Shown: positions 34,980 through 43,251 of the stretch, piece after piece
Layout: each line of letters begins with the position of its first letter
Position numbering within the stretch: the stretch's first letter is position 1
From: Prevotellaceae bacterium
GTDB taxonomy: Bacteria; Bacteroidota; Bacteroidia; Bacteroidales; Bacteroidaceae
Length of the DNA: 64,000 bases
NCBI GenBank assembly: GCA_031262785.1
Contig: JAISHB010000127.1
Location: forward strand, 1-64,000
Direction: 5' to 3'
The notes under the pieces: model-generated
What the model was told of the DNA's origin: nothing
What the model saw: only the letters and a program-made list of their open reading frames with translations
Database searches by the model: none
Made by a program: the position numbers and the translations under genes

Positions 34980-36275
34980 ATGTATATTGATAAGCTTCAG
35001 CTAAAAAACTTCCGTTGCTACGAGCAAATTGACGTAGCATTTCATCCCCGCTTCAATGTGTTTGTGGGAGTAAACGGAACGGGAAAAACCTCCATGTTAG
35101 AGGCGCTCCGTATCGCTATCGGCTCACTTTTTCTGGGCGTTGATAAATATAAAGAGAAAATAGCTAGCCCCAGTATCCTGCTTGATGATGCGCGCTTAGC
35201 CAATCTTGAGGCGCAATATCCTGTAGTTATTCAAGCTGAGGGCGTTTTGGAAGCAATACCGGATGCTTCGCCTTACCCAATATTTAGGGAACAATCCTTG
35301 GATACCATGGAAGGCAATGCCCGCATAGTTTGGGAACGCTCTTTGGATACCAGAAGAGGTAATACCCGCTCGTTGAAAGCAAAAGAGATAAAGAATTACT
35401 CTTTACAGATGCAAAAGAAGATTCGTCAAGCGGATACCGTCAATATCCCTTTGGTAACCTATTACTCCACCGATCGTTTTAAGAAAGAGCGGAAAGACTA
35501 CGGTATTGAGCCTGATGGTAGTCGTTTGCGCGGCTATTTCAATGCGCTGGACCCCACAACAAACATCAAGTTCTTTCTCGACTTGTATTATACCGAAACA
35601 CTTTCAGTGCTTCAGCAACAAACCACCCATTCTGCAGTGTTGGAGGCTGTGAATGAGGCTGTGAAGAAATGTATTGATTGCGATGACTTGTTCTTTGATA
35701 TCAAGTTAGGGGAATTGTTGCTTGTTCAACGCGACTCACACGAACGCATGCCGTTTCATTTATTATCCGATGGCGTACGCAGCATGTTGGCGCTTGTGAT
35801 GGAGATGGCTTTCCGATGTTACCTGTTAAACCCGCATTTTGGCAAAGAGGCAGCCCTGAAAACAACCGGTGTAGTGCTTCTTGATGAAATAGATCTGCAT
35901 TTGCATCCGCAATGGCAGAAAAAGGTGATTGGTGATTTGCGTTCCGCCTTTCCGCAACTTCAGTTTATCGTAACCACGCACGCCCCGCTGGTTATCGGCT
36001 CCTTGAACGACGGGAAAATTTTCAGTATAAAGGGAAACGACGTATATGACTTTCCTTTACAGCATGGAAGAGATGCCAATTACATCCTAAATGAACTTGG
36101 CGTAGCCGAAATGGACGAGCGCATAAAGAATGATTTGGCCAACTATTACCTTTTAATAGAGGAGGGCAAGGGGGGAAGCACAAATGCCTTGGCTTTGAGG
36201 CAGGAACTTGAAGAATTACTGGGGATAGATCATACCGCGTTGCAAAGGGCGGATATGATGCTAAGTTTCTTTTAG
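34980..36275 (+). CDS. ptuA: PtuA-like AAA ATPase of a Septu-type defence module
   Basis: A 431-residue SMC/OLD-like ATPase. It begins MYIDKLQLKNFRCYEQIDVAF with Walker A VGVNGTGKTSMLEAL, a signature region LLSDGVRSMLALVMEMAFR, Walker B GVVLLDEIDLHLHPQWQ and the switch histidine in QFIVTTHAPLVIGS. The next gene, 5 bp downstream, is an HNH nuclease of the TIGR02646 type. That pair is the Septu arrangement (PtuA ATPase, PtuB nuclease), an anti-phage system in which the ATPase holds the nuclease in check. Related pairs also serve retrons, but no reverse transcriptase is nearby. The module is more AT-rich than its neighbours, consistent with acquisition. Confidence 0.82.
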   Translation: MYIDKLQLKNFRCYEQIDVAFHPRFNVFVGVNGTGKTSMLEALRIAIGSLFLGVDKYKEKIASPSILLDDARLANLEAQYPVVIQAEGVLEAIPDASPYPIFREQSLDTMEGNARIVWERSLDTRRGNTRSLKAKEIKNYSLQMQKKIRQADTVNIPLVTYYSTDRFKKERKDYGIEPDGSRLRGYFNALDPTTNIKFFLDLYYTETLSVLQQQTTHSAVLEAVNEAVKKCIDCDDLFFDIKLGELLLVQRDSHERMPFHLLSDGVRSMLALVMEMAFRCYLLNPHFGKEAALKTTGVVLLDEIDLHLHPQWQKKVIGDLRSAFPQLQFIVTTHAPLVIGSLNDGKIFSIKGNDVYDFPLQHGRDANYILNELGVAEMDERIKNDLANYYLLIEEGKGGSTNALALRQELEELLGIDHTALQRADMMLSFF

Positions 36276-36280
36276 GAGGT

Positions 36281-36994
36281 GTGGGGATGCGTTATATAAA
36301 GAAAGGCAAGGAGCCTGCCTACATGTCTGAGTGGAAAAAACAGCGGAATCAAATGGATCCGCCACAGTCACTTTCGTACAACCAATTTGATCGTAAGGCT
36401 GCGTTAAATGAGCAGCTTCGCAAGGAACAACATTTCATCTGTTGCTATTGCCAACAACGGATCACTCATTTTCAAGGCGACAAGACTGGTGGTGCACATA
36501 ATGAGCACCTCATACCTGAAAAAGGAGTGTACGGTATTTTTGAAAAGCAGATGGATTACCAAAATTTGTACGCTTGTTGCATAGATTCTCGTGGGTTGAA
36601 GAAGAAAGAAAGAAGCAAACGACATTGTGGAGAAGCAAAAGAGGATAAATTGATACGGGGGTTTATTCAAGAAGAAACATGTAGCAGTTTCTTTCGATAT
36701 AATACCTTGGGAGAAATCATACCAAATGGCCCGTATAGGCAATGGAAAGAATATTTGGAAAAGAAAGTGTCTCTTTCGCAAGATTTGAAGGAGGCAGTAG
36801 AAGCTATTGATGTTTTGAATCTAAACTGCCATTCTTTAGTGGCGGACAGAAAAGCAGAGCAAGAAAAACTGATTCCCCTCCTGATTAAACTTCCTAAAGC
36901 AACTGTGAATGCGAAAATAGCGGAATATGAAGCGGCGGAAATGTATCCCCGCTACTTAGATATGCTCTTATATTTTATGAAGCAAAAGAAATAG
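36281..36994 (+). CDS. ptuB: PtuB-like HNH endonuclease (TIGR02646 type)
   Basis: A 237-residue nuclease partner of the ATPase. The zinc and HNH elements are CCYCQQRI (CxxC), GGAHNEHLIP (catalytic His), YQNLYACC with a cysteine pair and RHCGEAK. The N-terminus MRYIKKGKEPAYMSEWK is typical of the TIGR02646 family found in Septu and retron systems. Cleaves nucleic acid (DNA or tRNA in studied relatives) when the complex senses infection. Start is MGMRYIKK at 36281 or the ATG two codons later, preceded by AGGAGGTG. Confidence 0.82.
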   Translation: MGMRYIKKGKEPAYMSEWKKQRNQMDPPQSLSYNQFDRKAALNEQLRKEQHFICCYCQQRITHFQGDKTGGAHNEHLIPEKGVYGIFEKQMDYQNLYACCIDSRGLKKKERSKRHCGEAKEDKLIRGFIQEETCSSFFRYNTLGEIIPNGPYRQWKEYLEKKVSLSQDLKEAVEAIDVLNLNCHSLVADRKAEQEKLIPLLIKLPKATVNAKIAEYEAAEMYPRYLDMLLYFMKQKK

Positions 36995-37024
36995 CTATCC
37001 TATAAATAGAGTTAAAGAAAGCAT

Positions 37025-37032
37025 TAATTTTG
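37025..37032 (+). promoter_or_regulatory. -7 box of the DUF4139-DUF486-GH2-AGCS unit
   Basis: TAATTTTG, 25 bp before the ATG at 37058. Confidence 0.55.
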
Positions 37033-37057
37033 CGGAACATCTCAACACCCCTTTCTT

Positions 37058-38947
37058 ATGAAACCACTACGATTTATCACACTCCTTTGCCTGATGCTTT
37101 CGGCAAACATGCTGCTTACCGGGCAAATCAAGGTCAACACCACGGCCGAACAGGTCACCCTGTTTATCGAAGGTGCTCAAGTGACCCGCACCAAACAGGT
37201 AACAATCCCTGCGGGCGATGTCACCTTGCTGTTTACCGGACTGTCGCCCTACTTAGATGCCAAAAGCATACAGGTTGGCGTCAAAGGACAACTCACTGTG
37301 ACGGCAGTGAACCGGCAATTCAACTATACCGACAGCTTGGCTGTCAGCGGACAGCAACAACAGCTTCAAGACGAGCTGAAAAAAGTGGAGAAGTTGTTGA
37401 AAGAGCAAAATGCCGCGCTCCAACTCATCAAAGCCGAGCAAGAGATGGTTAAAACCAACTGCACCATCGGCGACAAAACCACCTCGCCCGCGACCATCAA
37501 AGAGATTAATCAATACTATGCCGACCGACAACAAGCGCTGAAGAGTAAAGAGCTGGCTGTTGACCAGCAACTCGCCGAACTCAACCAGCGCAAAAACCAG
37601 CTCACCGGAGAATTGGAACAACTCGCCGGCAGACGCGAGAAACCGATGAGCGAGATAGCCGTTTCCGTTGTTGCACCCGTTGCAGGCACGGCCACTTTCA
37701 CGCTGACCTACTACGTGAAGAATGCCGGCTGGTTCCCCGGCTACGACATCCGCTCCACCGGTCTTACTTCTCCGGTTAGTATCGTTTATAAAGCCAATCT
37801 CTTTCAAAACACACGGGAAGAGTGGAAGAATGTCCGCCTTAAACTTTCGTCGTCAAACCCTTCTGTCGACAATGTAGCGCCCCAACTGCAAACCTATTGG
37901 CTCGATTACGGACTGGCCGCCCCGCGCTACAGTACAAACATAGTAGGAAACACCGTATCCGGAAGGGTAATAGCCGACTCCGACAAAGAGCCGATTATCG
38001 GCGCGTCGGTAATAATACCAGGTACTACCATTGGAACAATTACCGACGTCAACGGGAACTATTCGCTTACTGTTCCCAACGGTGCTAAAAGCCTTGAATT
38101 TGCCTTTATCGGTATGGTGACACAAACAAAGCCCATACAAAGCAGCGTAATGAATGTGACCCTGAAAGAAGATGTGCAAAGGTTGGAGGAGGTGGTGGTG
38201 ACCGGCTATGGCAGTGGACTTACAGGCGCACTACAAGGAAGAGCTGCTGGTATAACAATCCGTGGAAGAGGCACACGATCGGTTAAACAACTCGAAGAAG
38301 AACCCGCCGCGCCGCTTGCCGTAGAGCAAACCCAAACCCAAACGGGTTATGAGTTCGACATTCAACAATCCTACACCATTCCGTCGAACAACAAGCCGGT
38401 GGTTGCCGAAATCGGGCGTTACGAAGTGCCTGCTTCCTACACCTACGAGAGCACTCCCAAGCTCGACAAAGATGCCTTCCTCACCGCCCGCATCACCGAC
38501 TGGGAGCGTCTGAATCTGTTGGAGGGCGAAGCCAATATCTACTTTGAAGAGACCTTCATCGGCAAATCCATTGTGAATGCCGGGCAGCTAAACGACACCC
38601 TCTCCTTCTCGTTGGGACGAGACCGGCGCATTGCGGTGCAACGCACCAAAGAGAAAGCATTCACCTCGCGTCAATTCATCGGTAGCAACCAAACACAATC
38701 GCTCGCCTGGAAGCTTACGGTACGCAACACCCGCCAAGAGCCGGTTACACTCACGTTATACGACCAATTACCCGTCTCGCGGAGCAACGACATCACCGTC
38801 AGCCCCGAAGAGTTGGGAGGCGGCAAGTTAAACGACCAGACCGGCATCATCACCTGGCAACTTACGCTCCGGCCGGGTGAACAACGCGAAATTCCGCTCC
38901 GCTATCGGGTGAAATCTTCCAAATACCGTCGGTTGGTTATCGAATGA
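37058..38947 (+). CDS. DUF4139 envelope protein with an inserted SusC-type N-terminal module
   Basis: A 629-residue exported protein (signal peptide to LLTGQ). Residues 20-290 and 415-629 form the DUF4140/DUF4139 (mucoidy inhibitor MuiA-like) framework: VTLFIEGAQVTRTKQV, a coiled coil at 100-190, YYVKNAGWFPGYDIR and WKLTVRNTRQEPVTLTLYDQ with PGEQREIPLRYRV. In between (about 300-410) lies VSGRVIADSDKEPIIGASV, GTITDVNGNYSLTV and RLEEVVVTGYGSGLTGALQG, the carboxypeptidase-regulatory-like domain and the start of a TonB plug as in SusC proteins. The plug breaks off after RAAGITIRGRG. A SusC N-terminus seems to have been transplanted into a DUF4139 loop. Confidence 0.8.
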   Translation: MKPLRFITLLCLMLSANMLLTGQIKVNTTAEQVTLFIEGAQVTRTKQVTIPAGDVTLLFTGLSPYLDAKSIQVGVKGQLTVTAVNRQFNYTDSLAVSGQQQQLQDELKKVEKLLKEQNAALQLIKAEQEMVKTNCTIGDKTTSPATIKEINQYYADRQQALKSKELAVDQQLAELNQRKNQLTGELEQLAGRREKPMSEIAVSVVAPVAGTATFTLTYYVKNAGWFPGYDIRSTGLTSPVSIVYKANLFQNTREEWKNVRLKLSSSNPSVDNVAPQLQTYWLDYGLAAPRYSTNIVGNTVSGRVIADSDKEPIIGASVIIPGTTIGTITDVNGNYSLTVPNGAKSLEFAFIGMVTQTKPIQSSVMNVTLKEDVQRLEEVVVTGYGSGLTGALQGRAAGITIRGRGTRSVKQLEEEPAAPLAVEQTQTQTGYEFDIQQSYTIPSNNKPVVAEIGRYEVPASYTYESTPKLDKDAFLTARITDWERLNLLEGEANIYFEETFIGKSIVNAGQLNDTLSFSLGRDRRIAVQRTKEKAFTSRQFIGSNQTQSLAWKLTVRNTRQEPVTLTLYDQLPVSRSNDITVSPEELGGGKLNDQTGIITWQLTLRPGEQREIPLRYRVKSSKYRRLVIE

Positions 38948-39312
38948 AAGCGTTTCACACCATCCTGTTGCTGGTCATCTCCAATTTGTTTATGACCTTC
39001 GCTTGGTACGGCCATCTCAAGTTGCAGGAGATGAAAGTCATCTCTTCTTGGCCGCTCTATGCGGTGATTCTCTTCTCGTGGTCGATTGCGCTGGCCGAAT
39101 ATGCCTTTCAGGTGCCGGCCAACCGCATGGGATTTGTCGGCAACGGAGGCCCTTTTACGCTGATGCAGCTCAAAGTGATTCAAGAGGTGGTGACCTTGGT
39201 GGTTTTCACCCTTTTCTCCACCCTGCTGTTTAAGGGGGAAGCGCTCCACTGGAATCATTTGGCTGCCTTCGTCTGCTTGGTGTTAGCCGTCTACTTTGTT
39301 TTTTATAAATAG
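38944..39312 (+). CDS. DUF486 (DMT-type) small membrane protein
   Basis: A 122-residue protein with four hydrophobic helices (ILLLVISNLFMTFAWY, LYAVILFSWSIALAEYAF, VIQEVVTLVVFTLFSTLLF, LAAFVCLVLAVYFVFY) and the DUF486 motif EYAFQVPANRMGF. Such proteins resemble half-size drug/metabolite transporters. Overlaps the DUF4139 gene by ATGA. Substrate unknown. Confidence 0.9.
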   Translation: MKAFHTILLLVISNLFMTFAWYGHLKLQEMKVISSWPLYAVILFSWSIALAEYAFQVPANRMGFVGNGGPFTLMQLKVIQEVVTLVVFTLFSTLLFKGEALHWNHLAAFVCLVLAVYFVFYK

Positions 39313-39329
39313 CTCCTTCTATTGGCACC

Positions 39330-41768
39330 ATGAAAAAGAGAATCCTTACGTTCCTCTTCTGGGGATGCCTTAGCGGCACTCTGGCCGCACAATCTGTGCG
39401 GCAACAACTGTTGCTGAACAACGACTGGCGATTTGCCTACGGTCATGCCGCCGACAAGCAGAAAGATTTCACCCACGGCACCGAATACTTTACCTATCTG
39501 ACCAAGGCGCAAGCCCATAACCAGAACAGGGGACCCAGTTGGACAGCGTTCAACGACAGCACCTGGGCGCGCATCTCCCTGCCGCACGATTGGGTGGTGG
39601 ATTTGCCCTACAGTGCAGCGGCAAGTCACAGCCACGGCTACAAAACCGTGGGTTGGAACCATCCCGAAAACAGCGTCGGCTGGTATCGCCGCCGCTTCTA
39701 TCTCCCCGAAAGCGACCGCGGAAGCCACATCGAGGTGCGATTCGACGGCATCTTTCGCGATGCGCAGGTGTTCTGCAACGGATTCTACCTTGGAGGCGAG
39801 CCGAGCGGATATGCCACGCAGCTCTACGACCTGACCGAGTATCTGAACTACGGCGGCGAGAACATTCTTTGTGTGCGCGTTGACGCCTCGATGGAAGAGG
39901 GTTGGTTTTATGAAGGTGCCGGCATCTACCGCAATGTGTGGCTGTTGAAAACCGCGCCGCTACACGTCAAAGAGTTTGGCACCTTCGTGACCTCCACGTT
40001 GAACGACTCCCTGACCTGTGCCCAACTGCACATCTCCACCCAGGTGGCGAACGATGCGCTCGAGGCACTTCACTTTGAGGTGATTCAACGCCTCCTTGCG
40101 GCCGACGGAAGAGAGGTTGCCCGCACACGCGCCGCCGCCCGGGCTTCGGCACGAACCTCCGCTCATCTGCAACAAAGCCTCACGGTGAATCAACCCCTGT
40201 TATGGAGTTTGGAGCAGCCCCATCTCTACACCCTGCAAACCGAAATCTATCGGGAGGGCGTCCTAACCGACAGCTATCCCACCTCCGTGGGTATTCGCAC
40301 CGTCCGCTTCGATGCCGACCGTGGTTTTTTCCTCAACGGCCGTGCCGTGAAGCTCAAGGGCACCAACATTCATCAAGATCACGCCGGCGTGGGCAGCGGC
40401 ATTCCCGACGAATTGTGGAGGTACCGCCTCGAACGCCTCAAAGAGCTGGGGTGTAACGCCATTCGCTGCTCCCACAACCCTGCCTCACCTGCTCTTTTGG
40501 ATTTGTGCGACCGCATGGGCGTGTTGGTGATTGCGGAAAACCGTTTGATGGGCGTCAACGACGTTCACTTCGACCTGCTTAGCCGTATGGTGGTGCGCGA
40601 CCGCAATCACCCTTCCATCATTCTTTGGAGTGTAGGCAACGAAGAGTGGGCTATTGAGGGGAATGAGCGCGGGCGCGACATCGCCCGCACTATGACGGCC
40701 TTCCTACACACGCTCGACACTACGCGTCTGTCTACCTACGGCAACTCGGGCGGCCGCACCCTCGAGCAAGGCGTGGAAGTGGCGGGCTATAACTATTTCA
40801 TCCAAAACGGAGTGGACAATGAACGGCGCCGTTTTCCCCAACGCCGTGCGTATGGGTCCGAAGAGACCACCGGAAGCGGCACCCGCGGCGTCTATTTCCC
40901 CCAGGCGGGCAGCGGACGAATGGTTTCTCTCAATCGTCTTCCGGCCGATGCCTCCCAACCGCTTCAGGTCATTGAGCGCGGCTGGAAGTTCTATGCCGGT
41001 CGCCCTTGGTTGGCCGGAGTTTTCTTTTGGACGGGGTTTGATTACCGCGGCGAACCCAATCCGCTTAGTTTCCCCGCCACCGGATCGCAATTCGGCATTC
41101 TGGACTATTGCGGCTTCCCCAAAGATGAGGCTTTTTACCTGCAGGCCTGGTGGAGCCAGAGGCCGGTATTGCATCTTTCGCCGCACTGGAACCTTCAAGG
41201 CCACGAAGGCGACACCGTTCGGGTGTGCGCCTACACCAACTGCGATGAGGTGGAGCTTTGGGTCAACGCAAAACGGCTGAAGAAGCAGAGGGTTCCGCCC
41301 AATGGACACGTCAGCTGGACTACTCGTTACATGCCCGGCCGTTTGCTGGCCAAAGGATATAAAAACGGTCGTTTGCAACTGCGGCGGGAAATCGCCACCA
41401 CCACTGCGCCCGCACACATCGTGCTGCGCCCGCACAAAGATTCGTTGCGTGCCGACGGGCAAGACCTCATCGTGGTCGATTTGAGCATTACCGACGCCAA
41501 GGGACGCGAAGTGCCCGATGCCAACCTCGCACTGGAGGTGACGGTTAGCGGCGGCGCCGTTATCTTGGGCTACGGCAACGGCGATTCGGCCTTCGACCAC
41601 GTAGAGCGTCCCCTTCCCGCCGACCACCCGCAACCTTTCGGCATCCACACCTTCAACGGCAAGGCGCAACTGCTGCTCCGCTCGGTCGAAGGAGCCGCCG
41701 GAACGGTTCAATTGAGCGTCGTCGGCGGCGCCCGGATGCATACTCACTACACCATTCCCCTCTTCTAA
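39330..41768 (+). CDS. glycoside hydrolase family 2 beta-galactosidase-like enzyme
   Basis: An 812-residue secreted glycosidase (signal peptide to LAAQ). Order: sugar-binding jelly roll (WARISLPHDWVVDLPY, VGWYRRRFYLP, EGWFYEGAGIYRNVWL), immunoglobulin-like domain, TIM barrel (LKGTNIHQDHAGVG, IRCSHNPASPALLDLCD, ILWSVGNEEWA with the acid/base glutamate and YGSEETTGSGTRG with the probable nucleophile), then C-terminal Ig-like domains. The architecture matches bacterial beta-galactosidase/beta-glucuronidase-type GH2 enzymes. Substrate not set by sequence. It lies in a unit with an AGCS symporter rather than a SusCD pair. Confidence 0.92.
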   Translation: MKKRILTFLFWGCLSGTLAAQSVRQQLLLNNDWRFAYGHAADKQKDFTHGTEYFTYLTKAQAHNQNRGPSWTAFNDSTWARISLPHDWVVDLPYSAAASHSHGYKTVGWNHPENSVGWYRRRFYLPESDRGSHIEVRFDGIFRDAQVFCNGFYLGGEPSGYATQLYDLTEYLNYGGENILCVRVDASMEEGWFYEGAGIYRNVWLLKTAPLHVKEFGTFVTSTLNDSLTCAQLHISTQVANDALEALHFEVIQRLLAADGREVARTRAAARASARTSAHLQQSLTVNQPLLWSLEQPHLYTLQTEIYREGVLTDSYPTSVGIRTVRFDADRGFFLNGRAVKLKGTNIHQDHAGVGSGIPDELWRYRLERLKELGCNAIRCSHNPASPALLDLCDRMGVLVIAENRLMGVNDVHFDLLSRMVVRDRNHPSIILWSVGNEEWAIEGNERGRDIARTMTAFLHTLDTTRLSTYGNSGGRTLEQGVEVAGYNYFIQNGVDNERRRFPQRRAYGSEETTGSGTRGVYFPQAGSGRMVSLNRLPADASQPLQVIERGWKFYAGRPWLAGVFFWTGFDYRGEPNPLSFPATGSQFGILDYCGFPKDEAFYLQAWWSQRPVLHLSPHWNLQGHEGDTVRVCAYTNCDEVELWVNAKRLKKQRVPPNGHVSWTTRYMPGRLLAKGYKNGRLQLRREIATTTAPAHIVLRPHKDSLRADGQDLIVVDLSITDAKGREVPDANLALEVTVSGGAVILGYGNGDSAFDHVERPLPADHPQPFGIHTFNGKAQLLLRSVEGAAGTVQLSVVGGARMHTHYTIPLF

Positions 41769-41781
41769 CCCCCCTCTGCCC

Positions 41782-43176
41782 ATGCAAACCTTTATCAGTC
41801 AGCTCAACGACTATCTCTGGACCTACCTCCTGATTGCCCTGCTGTTGGGCTGTGCGCTTTGGTTCACCCTGCGCACCCGTTTCGTACAATTCCGCATGCT
41901 GGGCGAAATGATTCGCCTGTTGGGCGAGTCGGCCGGCGGGAAAACAGCCCGGGGCGGGAAACAAATCTCTTCGTTTCAGGCGTTTGCCATCTCCATTGCC
42001 AGCCGGGTGGGCACGGGCAACCTGGCCGGCGTGGCCACGGCCATCACCATGGGTGGTCCGGGCGCGATTTTCTGGATGTGGGTGATTGCTTTGCTGGGGG
42101 CGGCCAGCTCGTTCGTGGAATCTACCCTGGCACAGCTCTACAAGGTGAAGGGAAAAGATTCGTTCGTGGGCGGACCGGCCTACTACATGCGTCGGGGCTT
42201 GAAGCAGCCGTGGATGGGAGCACTCTTTGCGGTACTGATCATCCTGACCTTCGGATTTGCCTTCAACTCGGTGCAGAGCAACACCATTTGCGATGCTTTC
42301 GAACTGGCCTTCGGATGGGATAACCTCACCGTGGGCATTTGCCTGGCGGTGGTCACCCTGCTGATTATCTTCGGAGGGGTGCAGCGCATCGCCCGCGTGA
42401 GCAGCGTGGTGGTGCCGGTGATGGCGCTCGGCTACGTGGCACTGGCGCTGGTGATAGTGGCGATGAACCTGGGCGCGCTGCCCGCGGTCTTCCGCCTGAT
42501 TGTTTCGCATGCTTTCGGCTGGGAACAGGCCTTGGGCGGCGGCGTGGGAGCCGCCCTGATGCAAGGAATCCGCCGCGGCCTCTTCAGTAACGAGGCGGGC
42601 ATGGGGTCGGCGCCCAATGCCGCGGCCACGGCACACACTTCCCATCCGGTCAAGCAGGGACTGATTCAAACCTTGGGGGTTTTCACCGACACGTTGCTGA
42701 TTTGTTCGTGCACCGCCTTCATTATCCTGTGCAGCGACGCTCCGCTGGATGGAACATTCTCCGGAGTCCAGCTCACCCAAGAAGCCCTGAGGCACACTAT
42801 CGGCGCATCCGGCCATATTTTCGTGGCCGTGGCGCTCTTTTTCTTTGCCTTCAGCAGCATTTTGGGCAACTACTACTACGGAGAGGCCAATGTGCGCTAC
42901 CTCACCCCTTCTCCGTGGGTGATGCACGCCTATCGCCTGGCCGTGGGCGCGATGGTGCTCTTCGGCGCCCTGGCCGCCCTGGATTTGGCCTGGGTGTTGG
43001 CCGACATCACCATGGGACTGATGGCCTTGTGCAACCTCATCGCCATTTCGTTGCTGGGCAAGCAGGCATTCCGTCTTTTAGACGACTATCGGGCACAAAA
43101 ACGGGCGGGAATCAAGGATCCGGTCTTTCGTAAAGAACGGATGCCGGAGGTAGAAAGTGAGGTGGAGTGCTGGTAG
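41782..43176 (+). CDS. alanine or glycine:Na+ symporter (AGCS family)
   Basis: A 464-residue inner-membrane transporter with about 11 helices. Family motifs are ISIASRVGTGNLAGVATAI, GGPGAIFWMWVIALLGAASS, FVGGPAYYMRRGL, and RGLFSNEAGMGSAPNAAATA. Members import alanine or glycine with sodium. It starts 13 bp after the GH2 gene. Confidence 0.95.
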   Translation: MQTFISQLNDYLWTYLLIALLLGCALWFTLRTRFVQFRMLGEMIRLLGESAGGKTARGGKQISSFQAFAISIASRVGTGNLAGVATAITMGGPGAIFWMWVIALLGAASSFVESTLAQLYKVKGKDSFVGGPAYYMRRGLKQPWMGALFAVLIILTFGFAFNSVQSNTICDAFELAFGWDNLTVGICLAVVTLLIIFGGVQRIARVSSVVVPVMALGYVALALVIVAMNLGALPAVFRLIVSHAFGWEQALGGGVGAALMQGIRRGLFSNEAGMGSAPNAAATAHTSHPVKQGLIQTLGVFTDTLLICSCTAFIILCSDAPLDGTFSGVQLTQEALRHTIGASGHIFVAVALFFFAFSSILGNYYYGEANVRYLTPSPWVMHAYRLAVGAMVLFGALAALDLAWVLADITMGLMALCNLIAISLLGKQAFRLLDDYRAQKRAGIKDPVFRKERMPEVESEVECW

Positions 43177-43220
43177 GAGATAATAAGCGGCGTAATTCCT
43201 CACTTATATAGTTTATTTTC

Positions 43221-43228
43221 TACCTTTG
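43221..43228 (+). promoter_or_regulatory. -7 box of the fused restriction-modification gene
   Basis: TACCTTTG, 23 bp before the ATG at 43252. The listed ATG at 43237 would be leaderless. Confidence 0.55.
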
Positions 43229-43251
43229 TTGCGAAAATGAATATTCCCCTT

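Noticed and set aside
34980-36994. Retron (ATPase and HNH effectors)
   Set aside because: No reverse transcriptase or msr-msd RNA region is visible on either side; Septu fits better.
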